Positions 11,401-24,000 of a DNA stretch of 64,000 nt are shown piece by piece. This DNA comes from Neospora caninum Liverpool. Lineage: Eukaryota > Apicomplexa > Conoidasida > Eucoccidiorida > Sarcocystidae. The stretch is from NCBI RefSeq assembly GCF_000208865.1, contig NC_018398.1, positions 4,984,710 to 5,048,709 of the forward strand, written 5' to 3'. The notes under the pieces were generated by a model. The model saw nothing but the letters and a program-made list of their open reading frames with translations, was not told the DNA's origin and did no database searches. The position numbers were made by a program, and so were the translations under genes. Position 1 is the stretch's first letter, and every line of letters starts with the position of its first letter.

Positions 11401-14400
11401 CGGAGGACACAAAAGACACGACAGCAGATGCGCGACTGCCACGCTGAGGTGACCCACGCGGAGCGGGGCGAAGAAAGCCGCAAACACCCACTTGGCTGCA
11501 CGCACCGTCATCTCCAGTTGGAGAGTACGTACAGCGAGGCTGGGAGCATGTGTCGCCGGCTCGTCGAGCGCCGGGTCCCGAGACATCTCGAAATCCCGAC
11601 CTGTTTCAATGATGCGGGTCACAGCGCCCAAGTAACGCATGTTGACGCCGAACGCGTGGAAGAACGTTGTCACCGAAGACGATTCCAGGGGCGTGACACA
11701 GAGATGCTGGCCGAGCAGTGTCGCCACCAGAGGCACCGCAACGCCGTGCAGGTACTTTGCTGCTTCTTCCAACACAGATTGGTCCCCGAAAGCACTCAAC
11801 GAAGTCACCGTTTCCTCATGTGCGGACGCCTGACGGTCTCGCAAAGCTGCCTCGGATGCGGCGGAGCGTTCGAGATTCAAGTTGAACAGGCGAGGCGCCG
11901 CGCCGCCTGCACTCGGCTGTCTCGCACCTTCCTCGGGAGGCGATGAACAAGGTTGCGCGAAGAAGGCCAGATTGCACACTTGTTCCGCAAGCTGCTGCGA
12001 CCGCTCCGCGAGGTCCAGAGACGGGTCCAGGAGACTCACATCTCGTCCAAGAAGCTCCATCATCCGGCGATCCTCCGCCGATAGCTGAAACGCGCTGAGA
12101 TCTTCTCCGGAGTCAGCTTCCTTGTCGCCGTCGACTCCTTCCGGTGTGCCTCCGTCCTTCTGGGCCTCTCCCCAGCCCTCAGTCGCTGTCTGTGTGTCGG
12201 CCATCGCTCTTGTTCCCTGGCCGCTTTGCTCGTTCGTCTCACCAGCCGCAGTCTCCTCGCTCGAGGGCGCGCCTGAAGGATCGCTTGTGCCTATCTCCGA
12301 AGGAAGCAGGAAGGCCCCGCGAGCGGCCAGCTCTCGTCGCAGTGTCTCGTACTCTTTGCGGTGCTCCAGGACTGCGGCGAGTTGTTGGGACCGAGTTAGG
12401 TCCAAGCACTTGAGGAGAATGTGTGCGGCGGCTTCTCGCGTCTTCTCGCGGAGATGCGCCGCATACGGCGAGCCAGATTGGAAGAAGAAACCGAGGCCCA
12501 AATCCGCCTTGTACCACGTTTGCATCTCGGAGAAAAACGAAGGCAGGAGCGGCACGCGCCGATACACCTCGTGCTCGAGGCGCACTCGCAGGTCGTCTTG
12601 CAAGAGAGTGGCCAAGTCTCGCTTTCTGCCCTCGAGAGGCGACTCGCCTTCCAATGGAGAAGGCGAAGAAGACGCAAGCAGTGGTGCAGAGACAGAAGCG
12701 CCATGGGCGACGGCGCCGGGGAGCGTCTGGCTAACTGGAGACTCAGTTGTCTCCAAGTCTTGGGGAGACAGCGGATGTAGCGGAGGATCTTTCGCGCTTC
12801 CTTTAAGCCCTTGTTCTCGCTGGTCTTCTCGCCCGCGCACCTCACGTTTCTCCTGTCGCGCGGCTTCGCGATCTTCCGTCGCTTCTCCGACCTCTCCCGC
12901 GCCTTCCTCGGGAGCCTGCGAGGTGACTTCGCTCGCTTCTTCTCTTCGCTGGTGAAACTGGAGAAACGCGCTCATGAGTTCGGGTCTCAGCCACTCGAAC
13001 GCAGTGTCGTGTCGACTCGGGCCGCGTTCGTCCTTCTGCGCGGTCTCGTCGCACCGCGGCGTCGCGTTCAAGTCCTCGGGGGAAGACGCCGAAAGAGAAA
13101 AGGAACAGGCGCTCAGGTTGAGATCGCGCGTCAGGTCCGCCGGGCACAGTGACCCGAGCTTGAGGAGATGAAGCTGCTTCTCCCTTGCCTCGGCAACCAA
13201 CTCTGCGTCACAGTGAAGCAGACGCCGTTCCTGCAAAACAGACAGCAGGTGGGCGACAGCCGGAGACAGTGAGAACGAATGCAGTGTTAAGCCCCGAAAA
13301 GAAAAACGCAAACTGAGGAGAGCAAAGCGCCTGAAAGAAGACAAACAGGGGAAAGCCGAGACAAGTCCACTAGGCAAAAAGAGGTAGATGCAAAAGGCGA
13401 GACGAAAGAACAGAAAGCCAAGCCGCCAGTCCACAGGGCGTGCGCATGTGCAGTGCGGCTGTCGCTGGGTTGGGCCCCCTGAACCGGGGTGAAGGTCGAA
13501 CCACCGGCAGGAGACATCCGCGCATAGACAGCGAGAGAAAAAAGAACGAAGACGTGGCAGCTCGAAGGCACACATTTGCTCAGGGAAAGCGAGAGAGTCA
13601 CGGGGCGATAACCAGTGAAGGCACACACAGCTGAGATATAGACGCACACACAGACATCGGAGGATCCACTGCAACAGAGAAAGAGAAAGAAGCGGCGAGT
13701 GCACCACAAAAAACCCGGATGGGAGAGAGGACGTGAGAGAAACAGGGAGGGGGAAAATAGAGGTCGAGAAAGCGAAAGGGGGAAAAAGAGAAAGAGAGTG
13801 CTTGAACAGACTGGTTTCTGGCGAGAAACAAGGTAAACACACGGTGTGCGAGGGAAAATGAGGGGACTGCGGAGCGCCTGTTTTTCTCTCTCACCCTCTG
13901 GCCTGAGCTAGGATGGAAAACGGTATGTGTCTTGAGTCCAAGGACGTGTCCAAAGACACTCTTCTCCAAAATATCAAGGTAAGGAGCATCCGTCACTCCC
14001 TTTTCTTCTTCGTCCTGCAAACGACTCGCTCCGCTTCCACCCTCGCCTCTCCTAGATCCTGAGCCGTGCTTGTGCGTCAGGTCTTCCGCGCCGTTCTCGT
14101 GCTGCTTCCCTCTAGACAGATCACCCAAAGGCTCGCCTCCTTCTCGAGACCGGGCGGCGAGGAGTTGCTGAGGAGAGACGCTCTGGCAACGGAGACGGCA
14201 TCCCGCATAGTCAATGAGGAGCGGATACGGCGCGGCAAGCTGCCAGTCATCCCCAGGCACGCCTGTCTCTTCCTCTCGGTTCTTTCTCTCGTCTTCGTTT
14301 TCTCGCTGATCCGTCGCCGCTGAACCGCTGAAGCGGCCGAAATCGGCCTTCTTCTGACGTTGAAAAGCATGCATCATTTCCAGGAGCTCCAGTCCCCGTG

Positions 14401-17400
14401 TCTCCGCCTTCATTTCGCGTCTGTCCCGGTGTGTGTCTCCAAGATTCACCTCATGCCGTCTCTTCTCTCCCGCGATGATTTCTCCACTCTGCGCGTCTGC
14501 ATGCGTCTCGCCCACAGGCAGCGGCGTATTTGCGGCGCGTTCGATGGCTAGCTGTCCCCGGAAAACCACTTCCGCCGCCCCCGCAGAGCCCGCGCCTCGG
14601 CTCTCTTCAGGCCGCAGAGCCGCATGCGAACCGCATGCAGGCAAGAGGCCACAGGACTCCCTTCCTGTCTGCTTGTCTCCGTCCGCTCCGACCGACGAGA
14701 CAGTGCTCTGCATGCAAGGCCGCGGAGGCTCGCAGTCGGAGACCGAGGAAGCCGCTGAGTGCTCAGATGGACTTACACCACTCAAACGCCCCTCGCGCAC
14801 GTTGATGGCTGCTTGAAGAGCAAAATGCTGAAACTCAACAAAGAGCTGAAGAAAACATGGAGGAAGCCAAGACAAAAAGATACACATGCGTATATGGACA
14901 TAAAGATAGATGTGTACAAATCAAATAGGCGTGCGTGTATCCTGCGTTCATGGACACAACATGCATCAGCATTCGTCGCTATGTTGATGCCCCTTGATGG
15001 CGTGTTGTGAATAGCTAGAGCCCACGTGCCTTTCCTCATATGGAAACATACTCAGAAACACACATGCGTACCACCGGGGCTGTGTACTGTACAGACAGCT
15101 CTGTTGGCGGTATTCCATATCCCCATACATTTTGTACGCACCATACGTGTTGTCTGTTATCTGCAAACGCCGACGAACGCAAACGGAAAAACAGCTGAAG
15201 TGTAAAGGGACCAAAAAGCCTTTGCGAACCCTTTTTCACGCATGCACCCCCTGGCCAGCGGCCGTCTCTTCGAAAATGTCCACTGCGGGTATCTTTCCCG
15301 AAACACAACTCACTTTAAAGGACGCCTTTTCGAAGTCAATGTGGTCCTGGAGAGTGCTAACGCGCATGCGGCGAAGTGCTTCGACCTCATTGTTCCACCG
15401 CCTTTCGGGTTCCCAAGGATCGACGCCAGCTACTTTTTCGAGGTACTCTTCCAGGCGATTGCTGTCTGGTACGTGTTTCTGGGAAAAACCAAGCACCGAC
15501 AGGAGACACCTGCGTGTCTCCAGACGCACCTCGCGTGTGTCCACGGCCGCGTACACGGACGCATTGCACACGGAGCAGCCCACAACGCGACACACGCTAC
15601 CGGTAAAGCGCCAGTTCTGGAGCATCTGAACATCTGTACATGCTGTAGACCACCACAGGGATATAATATGTACGGCTGCACACCACGCGTCTATATACAT
15701 CTACAGAGCAAAACCATTTTCAAGTGCAGATGTAGATATGCATGTATATATACACGCATACACACAAATACACATATAGATAGATAGAAGTGATAACGTT
15801 TGGGTGTGGCTTTTGAGACAGAGTTGTATTCTTGAAAGCGTCACACGCTCTAGCGACTGTTTTGGTTTCTCGCGCGTTTTACGTTCCACGCTCTTTGCTT
15901 CGCACCTGTTCCTTGGCCACTAAGAAGTGATTGCGCGCCTGCAGCGTGGGCATCACGTGGTACGGCAGATCTGTGTCGAGTTGCTCAGGCGCGAGTGAAG
16001 GCAAGACCTCACGATACGCTGGGCTGTATGTGCAGAGCAAATCGCTCAAGGTGTGAAAAATGAGGGCGCGGCCCCGCTCGCTGTCGACTGACACCGACGT
16101 GCCTTCCTGAGGACAGATGAGGCGGTTTCGAGGGAAGATGGTGTCGAGAGAACGGCCTGAAGCGAGGCAGAATCCGAAGCGCACACACAGAGAGAGAAGT
16201 CTCATCAAGAGAAACAGAAGCACGCCTGGGGATGCAAGCATAAAAACTGGCAAAGCAAAACGAGAGAACGTGCGCGACGGAAGCACCCCTTCGCGAAAAA
16301 GAACCCAAGGCGAGGGGCGAGAAGTGAGAGGCAGAAGCGACACCACGGGCGCACAGAGACAGGCAGGCGAGCGAACGACTGCAGCAGATGAACAGACACG
16401 CGAAAAAAGAGACGACAAGCACAGGAGCATCTCTCTTTACCTATATACAGATATCTATATATATACATATATATACATACACATATATACATACACATAT
16501 ATACATATATATATATATACATATACAAATATATGAGCCAGAATGAACAGGGATGCGTCTTCAGTTTGTTTGTCGGGAAATGCTCCCCTTTTCGGCTTTT
16601 CGTCCGACGTTCTCTTCCAAAAGACAAAGAGAAGACACGCATTTCCTTTACCTGATGCACCTTCTGCACTCGTGATGGAGGCGACGAGGAAACCATCTTC
16701 TCGGCAGATGATGGCGAGTCTGCGGTCCTCCAGAGTGCAGAGCTCGAGGTACCAGAGGTCTCCTTGCAGCCGTCGACTTGCAGGAGGCGGATTAAAGTCG
16801 CTCGTCGTCAGAGAAGAAAAACACTGAGAGACACAGAGACGTAGAGAAACTCAGAGAGGTCTAGATGCTCAGAGAGGTCTAGATGCTCAGAGAGGTCTAG
16901 GTGCTCAGAGAGGTCTATGTACTCAGAGAGAGATTCAAAGAGGCAGAGACATCGACAGCAACACAGAGTTCTCGATATCGTGCAACATGAGTAACGAAAG
17001 CTGGAGATAAAACCGGCAGGTGCCGGCGCAACGAGGCCTCGAGTGAAACAGAGGATACAGGCGTGAGAATAGTCCCCAGGAACGCGCGGAGAGCCGAGGG
17101 AAGGAGACAAAAACACGAGTCAGCGGCACACCCGAGAAACGAGGTCAAATGGAACAGTCGTTGTGAAACACCCCATACATACACGCCCAGAGACGGCCCC
17201 GCAGCTGAGCGACCGGGCACGCAAGCAAACACAATAGAGCGTGAAGGCTTCGTTGCGCGAGAGTGGCCGTACTTTGGGTTTTTTTCTGGGTTCCAGAGTA
17301 ACTGGTGAGTTGAGAAGGAAGTTGGAAATCTTTTGCGCGCCGCGCAACCTCAGCCTTTCCGTTTCGTCTGCGGACAGCCGTCCGAGTGTTCGGTTCTCTG

Positions 17401-18613
17401 CATTGCCTGCGTTCGGGGGCGCGCCTCCGTACAGCGCGTCGCGAAACAGGAGACGAGTCAGATTCATCGGCTTCTCGATTTCGTCTCGGCCGTGCGCCTT
17501 GTCGCTTCTTTTTCCAGAAGGCATACCCTTCGCGGCTCGCAGCTGTCTTTGAGCCCCTCGGGTGGTTTTCCCCTGCGCGTTCCCACCCACCGGCGTCTCT
17601 GTCTCCTCGCCTGGAGACCCAGAGGCACTCCCTGCGTCTTTTCGCCACGCGCTCCGCCCTCGCCCCGCCTTTCTCTTTCCCGCGGAAAGCGCCTGGCCCC
17701 GTGTCGCCTTCTTCCTGAGGGTTGCGCCCTCGTCGCTTGTCGCCGCGATGCCCTTCGCCTCCCGAAGCTCGTCTTCCTCGCGCTCTTCCGTGTCGTCTTC
17801 CTCGGCGGGGAGGTCGAGAAACGCGGGCGACTCCTCTCGCTCGAGCTCTCCGTTCGCCTCCGCAGAGGCCGCGCCGTCGTGAAGCAGCTGAGCCTCGAGG
17901 TGAACGAGGCGTTTCAGAAACGCCCCGTAGGGGCCTGCAGGGTCGGCGGGGTCAGGCAGCCCCCGCATGAGGAGGACCGACGCGTTCACAGTGATCTCCT
18001 GGAAGCGCCGGATGTGCAGGCGCACCGCCTTCTCGTCGTACAGCAGCGGCACCAAGTGGAAGACCTCGTCGGGCTCCACGGAGAGAGCAGAGAAAGGCAG
18101 GTTCTCGTCGACGCGCTTGCCGCGGAAAAACACGTCGTAGTTCGTGAAGAAGCACGACGGCAACAGCTCCAGCAACACCCAACGCAACTCCGCGATGGTC
18201 TCGTGAAAGGCCACCTCAGCCACCACTGTGACAAACGGAGAAGACGAGAGGGTCAGCGCCGTCGGGCTGCTGTCGAGACAGTTAGCACCTTGCACGTTTC
18301 GATCAACGTGGCCAAGAACCTTTGTGGAAACCGAACTGCCGTGCTGCTCCGTCCCCTGCGGCTTGGCGTGGCGGGCGCCGGCCGAGTCAGGCAAGGGCGA
18401 AGAAAGGCCGCCGACGCCGGGGGGGACATCCTTTCTCGAAGTGTCTCGCAACGGCGCCTCCGCAGGCTGCGGAGAGGACGAGACCGAGAAGGCCCCCACG
18501 GAGGCGGGCAGAGCAATGGTGATGCGAATGTACTGATCGCCGAACAGCTCCATTCTGGGGAATCTCAGCAGGGAAAGCAAGCACGGCGGTCGGCCTCGCA
18601 AACCTTCCGTCAC
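8414..18613 (-). CDS. CLU (clustered mitochondria) protein homologue, nine exons, about 2,200 aa
   Basis: Exons on the minus strand, in order: 18613-17303, 16823-16652, 16156-15906, 15625-15248, 14827-13895, 13230-10406, 9866-9455, 9139-9017, 8614-8414. Phase closes at every junction. Domains follow the CLU order. The N-terminal domain is at residues about 128-205 (ELRWVLLELLPSCFFTNYDV). Exon 2 has the NPPPASRRLQGDLWYLEL hallmark. The CLU core spans exons 4-6 (RRWNNEVEALRRMRVSTLQ; FFSEMQTWYKADLGLGF). C-terminal TPR repeats lie in exons 6-9 (GPDHPDTIDIHAGLGRTL), closing with LDERLLFLTQQAV. Known CLU/CLUH/FRIENDLY proteins are cytosolic, bind mRNAs for mitochondrial proteins and control mitochondrial distribution. 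It is much longer than the usual roughly 1,300 aa because exons 1, 5 and 6 carry low-complexity insertions. The donor of exon 1 may instead be at 17273, and the start may be Met 18553. The 100-N gap lies in intron 6 and does not interrupt the frame. Confidence 0.88.
10153..10252. other. Assembly gap (100 N) flanked by poly-C runs
   Basis: Exactly 100 Ns, a typical placeholder of unknown size, sit inside CLU intron 6. Plus-strand C homopolymers lie on both sides (about 10,129-10,150 and 10,254-10,272), so the missing sequence is probably a long poly-C/poly-G tract that could not be assembled. Confidence 0.95.
15616..15627 (-). promoter_or_regulatory. Tandem 3' splice acceptors before CLU exon 4
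   Basis: On the minus strand two CAG acceptors lie nine bases apart, giving exon starts at 15625 or 15616. Both keep phase 0, so the alternative only adds or removes three residues (MLQ) before NWRFTG. Confidence 0.4.
16435..16535. repeat. TATACA/TA-rich microsatellite in CLU intron 2
   Basis: About 100 bases of interspersed TATATA, TATACA and CACATA units within the intron 16157-16651. Confidence 0.9.
16855..16935. repeat. 18-bp minisatellite in CLU intron 1
   Basis: About four head-to-tail copies of an 18-base unit (consensus GCTCAGAGAGGTCTAGAT), with point changes in the last copies. The array starts about 30 bases upstream of the acceptor used for exon 2, so variation in copy number could affect the polypyrimidine/branch region. 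Confidence 0.85.
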
Positions 18614-19076
18614 GGACGAAAATCAGTCGTCTTCACGCAACAGACCTGGCGAAGTCGCGAAACGTCGCGTGTTCAGGATTCACTTGCGCTTCAGCACTCT
18701 CGGAAGAACTCCAGCGCCAGCATCGACGTTTTCAGTGGAGTCGTGTGCAGGCAGGTTAGGACGCTCGGAGGCAACGCGGATCGAGAAACTCAGCAGAGCT
18801 GAAGGCGGAAGCCCTCCGACAAGTCGCCTAAAGGACAGAGTGCTTGGTGAGTCAACCTGCGTGGAGCGGGGCGAAACCTCCCAGAGCCCAAGACATCGAA
18901 CGAAGCCCGCAGTTTATGCTTAAACGTGTGAAAACAAGGATACACAAATCGGAAGACGGCGACAGGTCTGCACGGTCACACGTGCGTGCGTGGAGCTGCG
19001 CCGGAGAAGCAAGTGGAAGAACGGATGGGCTGTCTTACAGGGAAGAGAAAAAACGAGTGTCTGATAAATCTCGAAC

Positions 19077-19170
19077 GCCGTTCCGTGAGCGGCCCACACA
19101 ACAAAGCACAGACCTCGTGATATGCCGTTCCGTGAGCGGCCCACACAACAAAGCACAGACCTCGTGATAT
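19077..19170. repeat. Perfect 47-bp tandem duplication
   Basis: Two identical 47-base copies (19077-19123 and 19124-19170), each beginning GCCGTTCCGTGAGCGGCCCA, lie about 460-560 bp upstream of the CLU start. The identity suggests a recent event. Because it lies in the likely promoter or 5' UTR, it doubles any site it contains. Confidence 0.95.
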
Positions 19171-19559
19171 CGTGCTGCGGTGTATCTACACGTCCACATT
19201 CCGTCGCGTGGGGCAATACATGCATGTGCGATGTACCTTCGCGTAGACTGAATGAAGCAATCTACGGAGCGAGGTGACGATGCCGTACCACCCGGACAGT
19301 GTACGCGGGAGGAAGACGTGTGAACGAAATCGGCTTGTGGACAAAAAGGGGCGTTTGTAAAGTGCGCGTGGCGACTTTGAGTCGATGACGCAACAGCCGG
19401 TATGGAGGTGAACCAGAGAGGCACCAAGTCTGGTGTGTCGGAAAGAGCCGAGTCCAAGACCGAGACGCTAGCTGGGGGTCAGACGTGTATTCCGCGCGAA
19501 CCTAAAGAGCAAACGCGCCTTCGCGGCGAGAGAAAAAAACACGAGGACGACCGGGCTCG

Positions 19560-20857
19560 AAGACTTGGGGGTCTGAGGAAAGCGATGGGCGGCAGCGCGT
19601 CTTTTCGACTGTCGATTTGTCATCGCCAACCTCTGTTGCGGCAGAGTGTGTGCTCGAGAAGTTGAGTCAGTTGAGTGAAGTGGAACACGATGCACCGAGA
19701 AGGCCTGCCCCCAGTCCAGAAATGGTCCGGGCGTTCGCAAAGAACACCGAGTACAAGAGACGAGGGTATCTGTCTCGACACGAAATGCGGCGCTGTTTTT
19801 CTCTGGAAAAGCACTTGAGCGCGCACGTGGACGACAGGGCGGAAGAGAATGACACGAGCATCACAAACGTGGACAGGAAGCGGAGACTGGCACGGACAGA
19901 GTCGAAAACAGAGAAAATGGCTTCGAAAGATGCAACATCTTCTCATAGTTTAAATTTCCTGTGTGCATGAAGCGAGAGAAAGTCCCCCCTTTTTTTCCGG
20001 CTTCTTCCAGTTGTTGTTGTGGGGCGGGAGACCCCGTCTCTCGCCGGTCGCGCTGTCGATGCGAGTAGCTGCTCCCCGCTGAGAGAGGACCAGAAGACAC
20101 TCCCCGCGATTTCGAGATTTTTCGATGCGAAACCTGCGGTCGATCCTCTGCTCCTGCGGCGCCTGGCAGGCAACGGAAACAGTCAAAACCGGGCGAAACA
20201 AAAGCAACTGTGTCTCTCACTAGACAATGTTCAGCGAACTCGCCGCGGAAGCCTCCGCGGAGAAAAACGGAACGGACAGGCTGGGAATCGCCGACCCAAT
20301 TAGAATCCGTGGCCGCGGCACACTTTTCGCAGGTTTTGGAAAAGCGTAAAATTTGAGGCCTTTCCGCGGTTTACCGGACGAGTCAACTCTCGTCCCTGAA
20401 TCCAACGGCAGACCGGCGCCGAAATTCTGCCTTCTTATTGAAACGGTCGAAGAACGTGGTCGGGAACAGACGCATCTGCCAGTAAAGGTGATTGCATGCT
20501 TGTCCGCGTTTCTTGAGATACTTTCGGAGTCGCAGAGGCATGCGAAGATACACAGCTGATACACAGAGGCGGACACCTACACACACCGCGTACCAGTGGA
20601 AGAGAGGAACGTCCCCGCCGTCGCTTTTGTGGAACTTGCGGAGGCTGTGGAAACTAGGATTTCCACGAGTGCGGCCTAGTGTCGTACTGTCTGTCGGTGC
20701 TGTTAAACGGTGGGAGGCGGTGTCCCTGCCGTGGAAAAAAAGCGGAAAGTTAACGCCGCGCTGTCTTGTGAACTGCAAAGAACCCGTGTCAGTTCCCGCA
20801 AACTTCCTTTATGTAGCGGATTCCCCGATCTCGAAACGCGTCCAGGTTCCTGAAAGG
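19560..20857 (+). CDS. Candidate 5' exons of the giant plus-strand gene, or a separate small gene
   Basis: Four plus-strand segments read as hydrophilic, ordinary protein. (1) About 19,580-19,970 contains EYKRRGYLSRHEMRRCFSLE. (2) 20,009-20,303 begins right after a CT-rich tract ending CTTCCAG and contains PAISRFFDAKPAVDPLLLRR. (3) About 20,356-20,487 ends at AAG|GTGATT and contains KFCLLIETVEERGREQ. (4) About 20,596-20,845 or 20,857 contains VPANFLYVADSPISKRVQ, followed by possible donors GTTCCT or GTAGGC. Phases between segments 3, 4 and the exon at 21047 can be made to agree (phase 0), but no complete path with a start codon is proven, and segment 2 ends in a stop. No family is recognised. 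Confidence 0.3.
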
Positions 20858-21046
20858 TAGGCATTCGGAGCTTGTTTCTAGTCAAACGAACCAGGAAAGG
20901 GAGAGTTTTCCGAGGTGGCGTGTCTCAGGTACGGTGGCTGTCTGTGCGGCTTTGCCTCTGATCCAAACCTTTCATATTTGAGTGGTCGTCGTGTGACTCA
21001 TATCCCAAGCAGCGAATGTGACACGATGGTCGCATTAGGCAACTAG

Positions 21047-24000
21047 TCAAGGACCTCGGTGAGTCGTCAGGAGACATCCCGCGTTGCTGAAAGCCCAGAA
21101 TCTGCTAGCAGGACAGCAGTTTCCAGCGAGAGTACTCAAACAGCAAATGGAGTGATGGCTAAGCTGCAATCGCCACAAAAAAGCAACTCTCTTTTGAGTT
21201 CAATTGGTTGGGGATGCACAGTGCATACTGCCTCTGCAAGTGTTGGGGCATGGGTAAGCTCACAGTTAGTTGCGTATTTCGATAATACTCAAGTTCCCAC
21301 ATTCCTCAGTTTTGCTTTCAGAGTTCCTGCTTATCCCTCTGCTGGATGCCCATGTGGATTTGCTGTACCACATTGTTCGTACCCCTCTGCTTTAAACTCA
21401 CAGGAACAGCAATGCTTCCTGTTTCTGATAGAGGGTGATCGTCTCACAGGGGAGTTGACGCCTTCATACCCTCGTTCTAGATATTCTACGCGACCATAAT
21501 ATGCGATGAAGGCGCTTACAGACGGCCAATATCCCTTCTGGATTCTCTTTCACAGTGATGTTCTACATCGAAGGCATACCAAATCGAAACAGGCTCTCTG
21601 CAGTGAACCTAGCGATCACTCCGCACCCTGGATATAATGTAGATAGGTACTTCGCCTGAGGCTGCGCCCTTTTCGATTGCTGCTGCAGTATACGCGGAAT
21701 CCACGCAAAATACAGATCGCTACGGAAAAAAGAACGAGTGTCGCATACACTACGCGTGCGACTCTCATACTCGACGCTACCTGACTGCATGAGCTTAGAT
21801 GTATCTTCGAATGAGGAAAAGAGAAGCCCGCTACGCTTGCTCACATGTAACTCGTTCTAAGTGACGTGCGACACCCTGTGGTGAATAGGTATTGGGAATC
21901 CGCATCTGTCTAAAACGGTCCGGGGCTGTGTTGCTACACGGTATCATGCCTGTGGGTGATCTTGTAGCAATCCTCAACACCCAGTTTTTGTTGACCAAAG
22001 AAAAAAAACTATGAGCCGGCTTTGTGTAGGCGTTGAGAAACGGCCACTCAAGTGAGTGCATGTGTCAATTTGTTCATCTGCGTAACCGATCCTCAGGTGC
22101 TCGCACTCGCAAATCTGGCACACTATTTTTCGGCTCTTCCCTTGAACTCTGAGAAGCCCGATATCCCCGCATCAAACGTAACCTTTCCACACAGAAAACT
22201 CTTGAGGTTCGGGAGAAGCTTCGGAATAGTTTACTGGCGAAACGGACGGTCAAACGGTTTTCCTTCCAACCAAAAAAAACGCAGGACACGTGCAGCGTCG
22301 GCTGATCTGCTAAGTAATCTCTGGTAGCAGAATTCGCCCGAGAATTGCCCTTAATATGTCGCGCATGTGCACTTTGTGGATTATTCAATAGACTAACCAA
22401 CGCCGGATCTGTAGGTCGACATATTCATGGGGATAACCAAAACAGTCCTCGACGTAAAAGGCGCACTAGCATTGGGTTCTCTGTGAGCGTTTTGCCCGAC
22501 GGGATTGGTTTTCCCCTTATAGAACTGCAGGGGATCCATTATGAATGACCTGGACTTTTTTGTTGCTCTCTTCTTCTCTTGTGGCGCTGCCGCCCGCAAC
22601 CTCAGCGGCCTCTTTTCGAACACGTTCTTGTGTTGCGAGTTTTCGTCCGAAGAAAAGTCGAGATTTTTGGCTGGTCACGGGGGACAGTAGAGGCTTACTT
22701 TTTAAGTACATGCAGGCCTTTGGAATTCTACGTTTTCTGGGCATGCAACCATATTTTTGCCATATTATTTTCACTCCCCGTATCTCTCACGAGCAAGGCG
22801 ACCGAACCGGTCCTTGACCTCGTATTACAACACGGCAACTTTAAAAGAAAGGCGGCGATACGGTGCATTATCTAAAGGGGTCATATGGACGAATCATTTT
22901 TCTTTCTCTTTTGTGTGGATGCAAAATCGTTCAAAATTATCTGAGATGGTCTAACGCACATCGATTTCATAACCCGTTCACTCTCATACTGCGAGCTGGC
23001 TACAGAGAAAAAGGATGCTGCTCCGTTTCGTTGCTGCCGTCTCTATCCAACCGAAGAATATTCTCAGATGTTAAAAACACTGTGGACGCATCTTTAGAAT
23101 TGTAAAACCTCTATTTAGGTCACATGGGGGCGTTTGTTTGTGTTGAAAAAAGGACAGTTGGCAGCGTGTTAAACTGCTAGGACAACCATGCAGATATGTG
23201 AATACAAATAGCAACTGCGAATCAAATAAGTAAACAGGTGTAAGTGCTCGAATCCACCGGAATCAAAGCCCGTTCTGTTTTGAGCAGCCTTCTGGCTGCG
23301 TGTTGCCCATGTAGACATGCCATGGCTTCCCATTTGTTCAAGGATGCGGTAGGTGAAGTTTAGCTCTAGGGACAGAAACGTTTCGCGAACATCTCTGGGA
23401 TGTCAGCAGCATCACTGTCTCTGCTGAGGACTTACGCTGAGAATCGTAGATTCGCACATGGAGGAGCTTCTCATTCTTTTTACGGCAATTCCTTCTCCGG
23501 CTGTCTCGGCAGTTTTGATCCCTCTTTGTCACCCACATTTCACGTGTTCTGCATAGGCCTACTTTCTACGAAGAGCCGCGGTTTTCTCCCTGAATGCCGG
23601 AAATGTGGTTGTAATGCTGTTGCACATGAATGAACATTCAAGGCAGTTTCTTCACGTGTTTGCGTGGGCGTGAAAGCTCTTCTGACTTCCATGAGCGCAG
23701 TTACATTTTGATTCTGTTCGCTAATTCCTTAACGTCATATAGCAATATGTCAGCAGGATGGAGGACGAGGTAGTTGTCCTTGTTCCCACGTCTCTGATAG
23801 ACTCCGAACAAGCTAGCCTTCGCCGACACTTTTTCCAGAAGCGTTTGCCTGCCATCGTTTCCCCCCACCCTCCGGTTTCACCCCTCGGGGCAAGGGAAAC
23901 AGACGACTGGAGCAGAAATCTGGCGACACGGCGACCACGACATGCTCGCGGAAACTTGGAAGAAACCAAAAGTCGAGGGACGGAACGGAAGAGTCATGCT

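Larger units (their letters stand above)
18614..21046. other. Divergent intergenic region upstream of CLU
   Basis: This 2.4 kb separates the CLU start (minus) from the first well-supported exon of the giant plus-strand gene. It probably contains the CLU promoter and 5' UTR. From about 19,500 rightwards there are plus-strand segments with protein-like composition, described separately as candidate exons. The part 18,614-19,500 shows no convincing exon. Confidence 0.5.

Noticed and set aside
17333..18802. 489-codon plus-strand frame antisense to CLU exon 1
   Set aside because: The minus strand encodes the CLU N-terminal domain here. The plus frame has Arg/Val-rich shadow composition and no motif.
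21160..21500. AT-richer segment considered as a nuclear insertion of mitochondrial DNA
   Set aside because: Neither strand reads as recognisable cytochrome b or cox sequence, and the left part fits an exon plus intron of the giant gene.
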